Below, in pieces: positions 19,274 through 26,660 of a stretch of 64,000 nucleotides of DNA (within the stretch, counting starts at the first letter, position 1; each line of letters begins with the position of its first letter). Source of the stretch: Flavobacteriales bacterium (GTDB lineage: Bacteria > Bacteroidota > Bacteroidia > Flavobacteriales_F > PHOS-HE28); contig JADKGB010000003.1 of assembly GCA_016717225.1 (NCBI GenBank), positions 124,001 to 188,000 on the forward strand, given 5' to 3'. Both the position numbers and the translations under genes were made by a program. The notes beneath the pieces were generated by a model, which had not been told where the DNA came from, ran no database searches, and worked only from the letters and a program-made list of their open reading frames with translations.

Positions 19274-19810
19274 ATGATGCGCAACACCTTGAACGCTGCG
19301 GCTTTGTTCACTTCCGGGCTGCTTTGCGCCCAGTATACCGCCACGGTGAAGACCACCGTTACCGAAGTGGAGTCTTCGGCCTGGCGCAAGTGGAGTGATG
19401 CCAACTGCTCGGTCAATTACCCATCGGGCTGGACAAGTGAAGGTTCCGGGATCAACGACCGCGCGGCTTCTTTTCAGGCACCTTTGGACGGAACCGATCG
19501 CACGCGAGACCGAGTTGACCTGCATGTGAAGCCAACAGGTGGCCGAACGATCAATGAGATCGCCAAAGACGCAGAAGCCGAGATCACCTCAACCTTGACC
19601 AATGCCAAAGTGATCGGCAGTAACACGACCGGCGACATACATGCGCTCGAATACTCAGGCGAATTGAACGGTCGCTTGCTTCGTGTCAAGCAGGAATCAC
19701 ATGTGAAGAACGGCCGCACATGGATCCTTTCCTTCACCTCGGATCCGGAACGCTTTGATGATGCTCTGTACTTGGCCGATGCCATGTTCGCATCGTTCAT
19801 GGTGAAGTAG
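19274..19810 (+). CDS. Secreted PsbP/DcrB-like protein of unknown function
   Basis: 178 aa from an ATG-ATG pair at 19274/19277. A signal peptide (MRNTLNAAALFTSGLLCAQ) is followed by a compact domain with CSVNYPSGWTSEG, DRVDLHVKP and a late RLLRVKQESHVKNGRTWILS. The pattern (short basic YP-x-GW, then strands ending in an FxSF helix) resembles the PsbP/DcrB fold seen in many small Bacteroidota lipoproteins and secreted proteins, but I cannot name a family with certainty. A CATCTTTCG motif 20 bases upstream may be its -7 box. It converges with the DUF1599 gene 20 bases away. Confidence 0.7.
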   Translation: MMRNTLNAAALFTSGLLCAQYTATVKTTVTEVESSAWRKWSDANCSVNYPSGWTSEGSGINDRAASFQAPLDGTDRTRDRVDLHVKPTGGRTINEIAKDAEAEITSTLTNAKVIGSNTTGDIHALEYSGELNGRLLRVKQESHVKNGRTWILSFTSDPERFDDALYLADAMFASFMVK

Positions 19811-19830
19811 GATCGGATCACCGTCACTTT

Positions 19831-20370
19831 TCACTCATCCTCCAACCGGATCATCGCGAAAACCCCGTAGTTCACGATATCCGCCCAGTTGGCATCGATG
19901 CCTTCGCTCACAAGCGTGCGGCCTTGTTGGTCTTCGATACTCTTGATCCGCAAGAGCTTCATCAGGATCAGATCCACGAGGGAACTCACCCGCATACTGC
20001 GCCAAGCTTCGCCATAGTCGTGGTTCTTGCGGCGCATGAGTTCACGGGCATGCTTGAGTTCCGTCTCCAACGCTCGTTTTGCCTCCGTTGTAGAAAGGTC
20101 CGGCTGATCCACCACGCCGAGTTTCAATTGGACCAGCGCCATGCCGGCGTAGTTGATGATACCGATCAACTCTGGCCGTATCCCCTCGTCCACCTTGCTC
20201 TCGCCCAACTGTTGCAACGTGCGTATCCGTTGGGCTTTGATGAAGACCTGATCGGTAAGTGAACTCACCCGCAATATGCGCCAAGCCGTGCCGTAATCGC
20301 TCGCCTTCTGCTCGAACAGTGTTATGCACTCCGCGATCACAGCGTCGTATTGCTGAAGTGTTCTTTCCAT
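19831..20370 (-). CDS. DUF1599 domain protein (internal duplication)
   Basis: 179 aa composed of two copies of the same unit. The first (about residues 20-85) has SDYGTAWRILRVSSLTDQV ... KVDEGIRPELIGIINYAG. The second (about 110-175) has HDYGEAWRSMRVSSLVDLI ... VSEGIDANWADIVNYG. DUF1599 belongs to the nucleotide-modification-associated (Nmad1-like) group; no activity is established for it. In Bacteroidota it is usually beside folP, here divergently placed with about 100 bases between the starts. A -7 box ends 8 bases before the ATG, so the transcript is almost leaderless. Confidence 0.9.
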   Translation of the reverse strand: MERTLQQYDAVIAECITLFEQKASDYGTAWRILRVSSLTDQVFIKAQRIRTLQQLGESKVDEGIRPELIGIINYAGMALVQLKLGVVDQPDLSTTEAKRALETELKHARELMRRKNHDYGEAWRSMRVSSLVDLILMKLLRIKSIEDQQGRTLVSEGIDANWADIVNYGVFAMIRLEDE

Positions 20371-20378
20371 TGTGGAGG

Positions 20379-20387
20379 GCGAAAGTA
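20379..20387 (-). promoter_or_regulatory. Bacteroidota -7 element for DUF1599
   Basis: The minus strand reads TACTTTCGC, ending 8 bases before the start codon at 20370, implying a leader of only a few bases. Confidence 0.55.
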
Positions 20388-20471
20388 GCGCGATGGTTGT
20401 ACCCGCCCGTAAGCGTTGCCAATGGCGATCATGCGGATCACGTTCTTTGCACTCGTCCTTCCATCGAAGAA

Positions 20472-21314
20472 ATGAAGAGCAGAACCGACATCTCCTGGCG
20501 TTTGAAGGACCGAATTTTTCAACCCCACTTCCCCTTGGTGATGGGGATAATCAACGCAACAACCGATTCGTTCTTCCTCGGCAGCCGCGTATCAAGTACA
20601 GAGGATGCATTACGTTCAGCGGAAAGGATGCTCTTGGACGGCGCGGGTATCCTGGATGTTGGTGGCCAAAGTTCTCGACCCGGCAGTGCAGAAGGCGATG
20701 AAGAAGGCGAGTTGAAACGTGTTGTCCCGATGATCAGTGCGATACATCAGCGATTTCCAGATGCGCTGATCAGCGTGGATACGTGGCGGGCACGTGTAGC
20801 CGAAGAAGCGGTGGGGGCTGGCGCGAGCATGGTGAACGATATCGGTGCGGGGCTACTGGACACGCGGATGTTGTCCACCGTGGCCAGGTCGGGAGTGCCG
20901 TATATCGCCATGCATATGCAAGGTGTCCCGCTTGAAATGCAAGAGGCTCCGCAGTACACGGACGTCGTGAATGAAGTCACCAATTTCTTGAGCGACCGTA
21001 TCCATGCGGCCCACGAGGCAGGTATCGCCGATGTGCTGATAGACCCCGGTTTCGGTTTCGGGAAGACCACTGCTCACAACTACACTTTACTGGGCCAGTT
21101 GGGTCGTTTGGTGAATTTGGGCTACCCAGTGGTTGTTGGATTTTCGAGGAAACGAATGATCAACGAGGTCTTGGGTACCACTCCAGCAGAGGCCCTGAAC
21201 GGAACAACCGTTTTGGGTACGATCGCCCTTCTCAAAGGAGCGGCTATCCTTCGCGTACACGACGTGAAAGAGGCCGCGCAATGCGTGAAATTGCTGCAGG
21301 CGTTGCCCTCATGA
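20472..21314 (+). CDS. folP: Dihydropteroate synthase
   Basis: 280 aa from the ATG at 20472; the frame is open further upstream but that part would run over the DUF1599 gene and lacks family similarity. Signatures: MGIINATTDSFF (loop 1), DVGGQSSRPGS (pterin loop 2), ISVDTWR, MVNDIGAG, YIAMHMQG, LIDPGFGFGKT, VVGFSRKRMI. It condenses 6-hydroxymethyl-dihydropterin diphosphate with p-aminobenzoate in folate synthesis and is the sulfonamide target. The usual NxTPDSF of loop 1 reads NATTDSF here (Pro replaced by Thr). Length is normal. Confidence 0.95.
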   Translation: MKSRTDISWRLKDRIFQPHFPLVMGIINATTDSFFLGSRVSSTEDALRSAERMLLDGAGILDVGGQSSRPGSAEGDEEGELKRVVPMISAIHQRFPDALISVDTWRARVAEEAVGAGASMVNDIGAGLLDTRMLSTVARSGVPYIAMHMQGVPLEMQEAPQYTDVVNEVTNFLSDRIHAAHEAGIADVLIDPGFGFGKTTAHNYTLLGQLGRLVNLGYPVVVGFSRKRMINEVLGTTPAEALNGTTVLGTIALLKGAAILRVHDVKEAAQCVKLLQALPS

Positions 21315-21473
21315 ACACGCACTGGTTCGAATGGACCAGATGCACGGTGTCGCCCTACTGCGTCCAAGACGTATTAATGTCCCTGTGGACCAAGGCGGAC
21401 AGGCTGTACGACGAGGCGATCAGATAACGCGTTCGACACCCGCCACTTGGACATCGACCATACCCGCACTCGA

Positions 21474-22073
21474 TCAATCAAGCCGCACTGGGGCCACTGT
21501 ATCGGTCCGCGTAGGAGCAGTTTTATCCGACGGTGCGATCTTCTTGCCCTTTTTTCGCTTGTAATAGCCCTTCCACGTCTTTTCGTATTCGTCCATCGTT
21601 CGCGAAAGCGTTGGCCGCATGCGTTCGGTGTATTCGATATCCCAGCTCATATTGCGCACACTAGCCTTGAATCCTGCTTCGCCCAGAGGCTGTTCGAAGA
21701 TGGAGAAGTCGAACTCTCCGATCCATGGAAAAAGGGTCATCTGCACGTCCATTTCATAGAACGGCACATCCGGGTAAGACGGAATTTCTTCCGTGTCGAT
21801 GTTGATGTGCTTGGTGACCAGTCCCTGTTTGCTGAAGAAAACCACATAGCGCCAGCCTCTGTCGAGCGTGAATTCATACCCCCCATCCCCACGAGTAGTG
21901 GTCTCCGCTTCCGACTTTCCGGCTTTCAGCAATCGAACGAGCACGCCCTTCACAGGATCGCCGGTGAAATGATCGGTGACCTTTCCACTCACCTTCACAT
22001 AGAAACGCTGCGCTTCCACCGGGGAAGCGAAGCACAAGGCAGTGGCAAGCAGGCAGGTAGTAAGGAACTTCAC
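21474..22073 (-). CDS. Secreted carboxypeptidase-regulatory-like protein, paralog B
   Basis: 199 aa starting at GTG 22073, chosen because it forms a GTGA overlap with the stop of the upstream GlsB/YeaQ gene and opens a good signal peptide (VKFLTTCLLATALCFA...VEAQ). The mature protein begins with VKVSGKVTDHFTGDPVKGVLVRL, a carboxypeptidase-regulatory-like domain, and ends with a Lys/Asp-rich tail (GYYKRKKGKKIAPSDKT). The pattern IFEQPLGEAGF then MSWDIEYTERM is shared with paralog A at 18497-19072. Translational coupling to a small membrane protein suggests co-expression; function unknown. Confidence 0.7.
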   Translation of the reverse strand: MKFLTTCLLATALCFASPVEAQRFYVKVSGKVTDHFTGDPVKGVLVRLLKAGKSEAETTTRGDGGYEFTLDRGWRYVVFFSKQGLVTKHINIDTEEIPSYPDVPFYEMDVQMTLFPWIGEFDFSIFEQPLGEAGFKASVRNMSWDIEYTERMRPTLSRTMDEYEKTWKGYYKRKKGKKIAPSDKTAPTRTDTVAPVRLD

Positions 22074-22312
22074 TTTGATGACAATTGACGGGCGAGCCAG
22101 ACTACCAGAACCGAGCCAGCGAATGCGCACACGATCCGACCTACCAACCCTACCGTTTTCAATCCTACAAGGTCGAAGACGATCTCTCCAACGAAGCCAC
22201 CAAGTATACCCAGAAGAACGTTCATCAATGGGCCATAACCTTCGCCCTTCATCACCTTACCGGCCAACCAGCCCGCCACACCGCCCACAAGGATCGTTGT
22301 TATAACTCCCAT
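22070..22312 (-). CDS. GlsB/YeaQ/YmgE-family small membrane protein
   Basis: 80 aa with three hydrophobic segments. The N-terminus MGVITTILVGGVAGWLAGKV plus MKGEGYG and LGILGGFVGE is the signature of the transglycosylase-associated (GlsB/YeaQ) family, small stress-linked inner-membrane proteins without known activity. A -7 box (22316-22324) ends 3 bases before the ATG, implying a leaderless mRNA. Its stop overlaps the GTG of paralog B. Confidence 0.88.
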   Translation of the reverse strand: MGVITTILVGGVAGWLAGKVMKGEGYGPLMNVLLGILGGFVGEIVFDLVGLKTVGLVGRIVCAFAGSVLVVWLARQLSSK

Positions 22313-22315
22313 AGC

Positions 22316-22324
22316 GCAAAATTA
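22316..22324 (-). promoter_or_regulatory. Bacteroidota -7 element for the GlsB/YeaQ gene
   Basis: The minus strand reads TAATTTTGC, 3 bases from the start codon, so transcription would begin at or near the ATG. Confidence 0.55.
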
Positions 22325-22472
22325 TCGGGGCTGATCTACGCATTGATCGGATCACCCCTGTGTTACCAACGATCCATGTGGATCAACGTTGTGGCCAATA
22401 TCCAAGGCGCGTTTCGAATGATCGCCCCCCTCAACATTGACCTGCAGTTCATATTGAGGAACGACAAGCAAA

Positions 22473-22481
22473 TACATTCGC
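22473..22481 (+). promoter_or_regulatory. Bacteroidota -7 element for the first cyclase gene
   Basis: TACATTCGC ends 9 bases before the ATG at 22491. A TTG lies at 22454-22456, somewhat close for a -33 element. Confidence 0.45.
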
Positions 22482-22490
22482 GGCCTCGTA

Positions 22491-23552
22491 ATGGCCACCA
22501 CCCTCTCCAAGTTCCAACGTCGCGCTCAGCGGACCTTGAGCATTGCCTTCGCTTGGTTATTGGCCGGAGCGGCAACGGCCTTCTTTCATTGGGTGGTAGC
22601 CCGTTCGCTTGGGGATCATAGTTCTTTGCAGTCGTTCGTATCCTTCCATGGATGGCGCTCGCTGCTATGGGGACTGCTGGGTGGTGGTGTGTACATTTTC
22701 TTCCTGCGTGACCGACTAAGGTCGCTGCCATTTTCCAAGGCTTTCTTGATCATGTCCTTGTTGGTTCTCGCAACAGTGCTGGTGTATCACCTTCTGATCC
22801 CGAACCTTGTGGGAGAAGCAACGAATGCTTGGTCAACCGCCCTTCGGGAACCGTGGATGTGGGCCGATTTTATTTATCGGGATGTTCTCATGGGTGCCAC
22901 GATGATCATGGTCAGGTTGAACGACCAGTTCGCAACCGGCTCTTCAGGATTCCTGCTCGGCCGGTATGCAAAGCCCCGCCAGGAGTTGCGGATCTTCATG
23001 TTCCTCGATATGCGCAGCAGCACATCCATCGCTGAGCAGATCGGTGATACACGTTATTTCCAATTGCTCAACGAACTCTTCACCGATATCACCGACCCTG
23101 TGATCTATAGTGAAGGTGAGATCTACCAATACGTGGGGGACGAGATCAGCGTGAGTTGGGATCTGCGCAAAGGCATCAAAGGCCAGCGCTGCCTGCGTTG
23201 TTTTTTCGCCATTCGCGAAAAGTTGGCCAAGCGAGCCGCACACTACAACAAACGCTATGGCATAGTACCGGTTTTCAAGGCCGGACTCCATTACGGACAA
23301 GTAACAACCGGCGAGATCGGCTTGATAAAGAAGCAGACCATTTTCAGCGGAGACGCCGTGAATACGGCCGCTCACATTCAATCTTCCTGCAATGAACTCG
23401 GGGTCGACCTGCTTTTGAGCAAGGACCTCCTCGACGTGTTAGCCCTTGCGCCGGATAAATGGACCTCCCGTTCCATGGGTGAAGTGCACTTGAAGGGCAA
23501 GCGGAGGAACGTCCTGCTGTTCACGGTTGAACCAATGGGTTCGAAAGTGTGA
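22491..23552 (+). CDS. Membrane-anchored class III nucleotide cyclase, variant catalytic site
   Basis: 353 aa. The N-terminal about 155 residues hold four to five membrane segments; a linker FLLGRYAKPR leads into a class III cyclase domain (about 165-345). The two metal-binding aspartates are present in FMFLDMRSSTS and YQYVGDEIS. The transition-state Asn is present in GDAVNTAAHIQ, but the Arg normally four residues later is His. Class III enzymes make cAMP or cGMP; that substitution could lower or alter activity. The second cyclase at 24750-25820 has the same architecture and the FLLGRYxKP linker but keeps Asn-x3-Arg. Confidence 0.85.
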   Translation: MATTLSKFQRRAQRTLSIAFAWLLAGAATAFFHWVVARSLGDHSSLQSFVSFHGWRSLLWGLLGGGVYIFFLRDRLRSLPFSKAFLIMSLLVLATVLVYHLLIPNLVGEATNAWSTALREPWMWADFIYRDVLMGATMIMVRLNDQFATGSSGFLLGRYAKPRQELRIFMFLDMRSSTSIAEQIGDTRYFQLLNELFTDITDPVIYSEGEIYQYVGDEISVSWDLRKGIKGQRCLRCFFAIREKLAKRAAHYNKRYGIVPVFKAGLHYGQVTTGEIGLIKKQTIFSGDAVNTAAHIQSSCNELGVDLLLSKDLLDVLALAPDKWTSRSMGEVHLKGKRRNVLLFTVEPMGSKV

Positions 23553-23617
23553 AGATCGCAGGTCGCAATTGGTCGAGTAATGCTTCTTACATGGTCCAAG
23601 GTTCACCGAAGCTCGAT

Positions 23618-24718
23618 TCAGTATCGCTCAAAGACCTTTCCCTTCCACCATACTTTGGTTGTGCCACTGTTGCTCTGCCACACAACGGCATCGCCATGGA
23701 GGTCAAATCGCTTGATACCGGCTTCCCTTGTTACGTTGATCCTCTGTCCTTGGTGATAGATCCGTAGCTCGCGGTTCAGATCCTGGTACGCAATGAACGC
23801 ACCGCTCACCTGCCAGTTCTCGGGTACGTATCGTTCGATCACATCGGCCTTTCCTGCATTGAGTGTTTTCCATTGGCCATCTTCCACCCACGTGATCACA
23901 CTATCCTGAACGTCATATCTGGTGGGTGCATCCGATGATAACGTGATCACGTTGCGGCCATCGTAGCAACGGAATTTTCCTGTACCGCTCACATACCCCA
24001 CGATACCTGCACCGGCACTGAAATTCACTGGACGCAGGTCTTCAAGATCCACGCGATCACCCCTGTTGAAAACGCGGAAAACGTTGTCCTCGTCATCCAT
24101 GAATGCAGCCATATCGGCGCTTGCAACAACCCATGCGTAATCGGCGCCATAACACAGATCGATCATCTCTCCGCGATAGAAGAGAATGATCTTGTGCCGG
24201 GCGCGATCGTAGAACACCATCGTATTGGGACCAGCCTTCCACTGTGGAGCGTCATCGACCAGCAAGAGGTCCGCGATCGGAAATGAGCGCCCGCGCCAAT
24301 ACACATTGAGGGTGCGGTCGATCTCGTTGTGGAAAACAACCATGCTGTCTTGTACCGAAAAAGCTCCCACGTCCTCGCAGATCGTTTCTGGGCGTCCATC
24401 ACGGACAACCCATAAGGCTTCACCCTGCTTCCACGCGAATTGACCGCGCGAGGTTTGGATCTCAGATGGCTCACCACGCTGGATCGCCAGCGCATGCCCA
24501 TCCATAAAGGCCCGTAGATCCCCTTCTTGCGACACATAGAACAACCGATCACCGTTCGGGTACACCGACTTGGGTGCCCGCGTTTCCAATTCTTCGAAAG
24601 TGCCTTCGTGGAATACACCGAAACGTCCCGCTTGTGTTGTATACGGAACCATTGATTGAGCGCTCGTACCCAACGCCATGAACAACGTACCGATCAGAAA
24701 CAAGCTTCGACGTGGCAT
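23618..24718 (-). CDS. Secreted repeat protein, possible beta-propeller, unknown function
   Basis: 366 aa. Signal peptide MPRRSLFLIGTLFMALGTSAQ, then about seven repeats of 45-50 residues built on the theme 'strand - D - hydrophobic - strand - YxxG(R/E)' such as VFYDRARHKIILFYRGEMID, AAFMDDEDNVFRVFNRGDRVD and IAYQDLNRELRIYHQGQRIN. The periodicity suits a beta-propeller. It lies between the two cyclases, divergent or convergent with each. A -7 box is only 2 bases from the ATG. No named family is recognised. Confidence 0.7.
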   Translation of the reverse strand: MPRRSLFLIGTLFMALGTSAQSMVPYTTQAGRFGVFHEGTFEELETRAPKSVYPNGDRLFYVSQEGDLRAFMDGHALAIQRGEPSEIQTSRGQFAWKQGEALWVVRDGRPETICEDVGAFSVQDSMVVFHNEIDRTLNVYWRGRSFPIADLLLVDDAPQWKAGPNTMVFYDRARHKIILFYRGEMIDLCYGADYAWVVASADMAAFMDDEDNVFRVFNRGDRVDLEDLRPVNFSAGAGIVGYVSGTGKFRCYDGRNVITLSSDAPTRYDVQDSVITWVEDGQWKTLNAGKADVIERYVPENWQVSGAFIAYQDLNRELRIYHQGQRINVTREAGIKRFDLHGDAVVWQSNSGTTKVWWKGKVFERY

Positions 24719-24720
24719 GG

Positions 24721-24730
24721 GCGAAAAATA
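24721..24730 (-). promoter_or_regulatory. Bacteroidota -7 element, leaderless type
   Basis: The minus strand reads TATTTTTCGC (one base longer than the consensus), 2 bases from the ATG at 24718. Confidence 0.4.
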
Positions 24731-24749
24731 GGCGAGCGATCGAACACAC

Positions 24750-25820
24750 CTACACTGTCTCCACTATTCGGGCAACCACATGGGTACTTACCGCGCGCTT
24801 TCGTCCTTTTACTGGTACGACGTGCTCTTCTCCAAAATGGAAACGCTCGGTGGCCATAGGCATTCGTGCGAGCAGTTCGGTGCTGATCAGCAGATCGGCT
24901 TTGAGGTCTTTGCATAACCCAAGCATGCGGCTCATGGTATTCATCACGTCACCGCTGAAGTCGATCGCCCGTTTGATGTGGCCGATCTGCGCAGTGATGA
25001 CGCGCCCACCATGGAGCGAGCCACGGAAGATCGGAACAACACCGAATTCACGGATCATCTCTTGCTTGTTGGCCTCTATCCGTGACATGATGTCGAAATA
25101 CAGATCAAGACAATTCTCGTTACGAATGCCACCGCGCATCGTCCATGTGAAGATCACCTCATCACCCACGTATTTGTGTATCTCGGCCTCGTTGCGCAGG
25201 ACCGCATCCGTCATCAGGGAATGGGTGGTGTTGAGGAAGCGGAAGTAGAGCAGATCCCCAAGTTTCTCATTGAGCGCAGTGCTGGCGACCAGATCAATGC
25301 TCAACATGATGCGTTCCTCGGCAACAGGCTTTTCATATCGCCCCAAGAGAAAACCGAAGAACATTCGTCGGCCCATCAACTCTTCAACCTGCACAATGAG
25401 CAACGCAATGGAACTGACCACCATAACGCGAAGGACCATCTGGTAAAGCTGCGGCATCAACATCATTTGCGCAGCGCTGAACGGGGCGTTCTGAGCGAAT
25501 GGTAATTGCTGTTCCCGATCGAACAAAAAGGCCAACATGATAAAGACCGTAGTGAGTGCGTTCACGGCCAGCACTTTTCCAAAAAACTGTAGCGGAACAG
25601 CAAGCGAACGGAAGCGCCGACCAAACAGGAATTCCTCCAATACGCCGGTCCAAATACCCAGTAAAAACCACGCCCCTGTGTATGTTAGAACCTGCTCCCC
25701 GCTGAAAACCGTCAATACCCATGCTACTCCCAACGTAACAATCCCATACTTGAGCAGCTTGCGCAGCTTGTACCGTGTTATGGCAGTGATGGGAAGCATG
25801 AGAAGTAATGGTACGCGCAT
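24750..25820 (-). CDS. Membrane-anchored class III nucleotide cyclase
   Basis: 356 aa with the same plan as the 22491 gene: membrane N-terminus of about 160 residues, FLLGRYEKP linker, then the cyclase domain. Metal aspartates lie in MLSIDLVASTA and HKYVGDEVI; the transition-state pair Asn-x3-Arg is intact in GDVMNTMSRM. It therefore should be catalytically competent. It has no obvious cytosolic regulatory domain, so regulation probably comes through the membrane segment. The two cyclases are paralogs on opposite strands flanking a secreted repeat protein. Confidence 0.88.
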   Translation of the reverse strand: MRVPLLLMLPITAITRYKLRKLLKYGIVTLGVAWVLTVFSGEQVLTYTGAWFLLGIWTGVLEEFLFGRRFRSLAVPLQFFGKVLAVNALTTVFIMLAFLFDREQQLPFAQNAPFSAAQMMLMPQLYQMVLRVMVVSSIALLIVQVEELMGRRMFFGFLLGRYEKPVAEERIMLSIDLVASTALNEKLGDLLYFRFLNTTHSLMTDAVLRNEAEIHKYVGDEVIFTWTMRGGIRNENCLDLYFDIMSRIEANKQEMIREFGVVPIFRGSLHGGRVITAQIGHIKRAIDFSGDVMNTMSRMLGLCKDLKADLLISTELLARMPMATERFHFGEEHVVPVKGRKRAVSTHVVARIVETV

Positions 25821-25887
25821 ATGCTTTGACAGCTTTGGCGAATGATGGAAATTGTGCTTATTTCTTGCTCGGTCAAGTAAAAGGGGC

Positions 25888-25896
25888 GCGAAAGTA
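25888..25896 (-). promoter_or_regulatory. Bacteroidota -7 element for the second cyclase
   Basis: The minus strand reads TACTTTCGC, 67 bases upstream of the ATG at 25820. On the opposite strand CATCTTTGAC (25916-25925) abuts the next gene and may be that gene's -7 box. Confidence 0.5.
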
Positions 25897-25927
25897 GCGG
25901 CAAGGGCTGGAGCAGCATCTTTGACGC

Positions 25928-26584
25928 GTGCTCTCCTTCGTTTTACGTGTACTGAGTTTGATCTGGCCGATCCGTGTGCGGCGGTTCAATAGCACCCATT
26001 ATCAACTGGATGTCACATGGGAATATGGAAGCCTGGTGGTGAACAGCCCAAACGCCAACCAGAGCTTCGGCAGCCTTCACAGGGTTTGGCGCCAATGTTT
26101 GCGGGATCTGGATCTGAAAAAAAGCCAGCCTAAAGAGGTTCTGATTCTGGGTTTCGGAGCTGGGAGCGCGGCACACATCCTGCAGAAGGAATTTCGCTTG
26201 AAGTGCGGAATTACCGGGGTTGACCATGACCCTGTGATGCTGCGGATCGCCAGAGAATATTTCGGGTGGTCAACCTGCGCCGACCTTGTCTTGCACGAGG
26301 CAGATGCTTTCCAATGGGTGCGGGAACAAACCCGTTTGTTCGATCTGATCGTGGTGGACCTTTTCCATGACCTCGACTTTTCTGAAGGCCTTTTGAACCT
26401 CGATTTTTTACGGAATTTGAAACGGATCGCAGCACCAGGGTCCACTATTCTTATCAATACCGTGGCTTATGATCCACGTTCTGCTGCCCGCAGCGCACGT
26501 TTGGGCCAGCAAATACGTCTTGTTTTCAGCACAGTGAACGAGCAGCAATATGAGGGGACCAATCAGGTGTTCATCGCCTTGTGA
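25928..26584 (+). CDS. Spermidine-synthase-like SAM-dependent methyltransferase-fold protein
   Basis: 218 aa from a GTG at 25928. After a short N-terminal beta region (STHYQLDVTWEYGSLVV), it has the Rossmann motif LILGFGAGSAAHIL, an acidic strand GVDHDPVMLRIARE, and FDLIVVDLFHD where spermidine synthases carry DxxD. Proteins of this kind are fused or stand-alone spermidine-synthase homologues lacking the full aminopropyltransferase gate, often of unknown substrate. The CATCTTTG box is only 4 bases upstream of the GTG, so the transcript may be leaderless. Confidence 0.8.
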   Translation: MLSFVLRVLSLIWPIRVRRFNSTHYQLDVTWEYGSLVVNSPNANQSFGSLHRVWRQCLRDLDLKKSQPKEVLILGFGAGSAAHILQKEFRLKCGITGVDHDPVMLRIAREYFGWSTCADLVLHEADAFQWVREQTRLFDLIVVDLFHDLDFSEGLLNLDFLRNLKRIAAPGSTILINTVAYDPRSAARSARLGQQIRLVFSTVNEQQYEGTNQVFIAL

Positions 26585-26660
26585 ACAGGAATTGTCGGGA
26601 GCCTGCCATTCGATGGGCCGAATGGTGCGAAATTTGTATCTCCAAGCCTACCGATAAGTT

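Noticed and set aside
20259..20471. Upstream extension of folP
   Set aside because: Runs over the DUF1599 gene on the other strand; similarity starts at the ATG at 20472.
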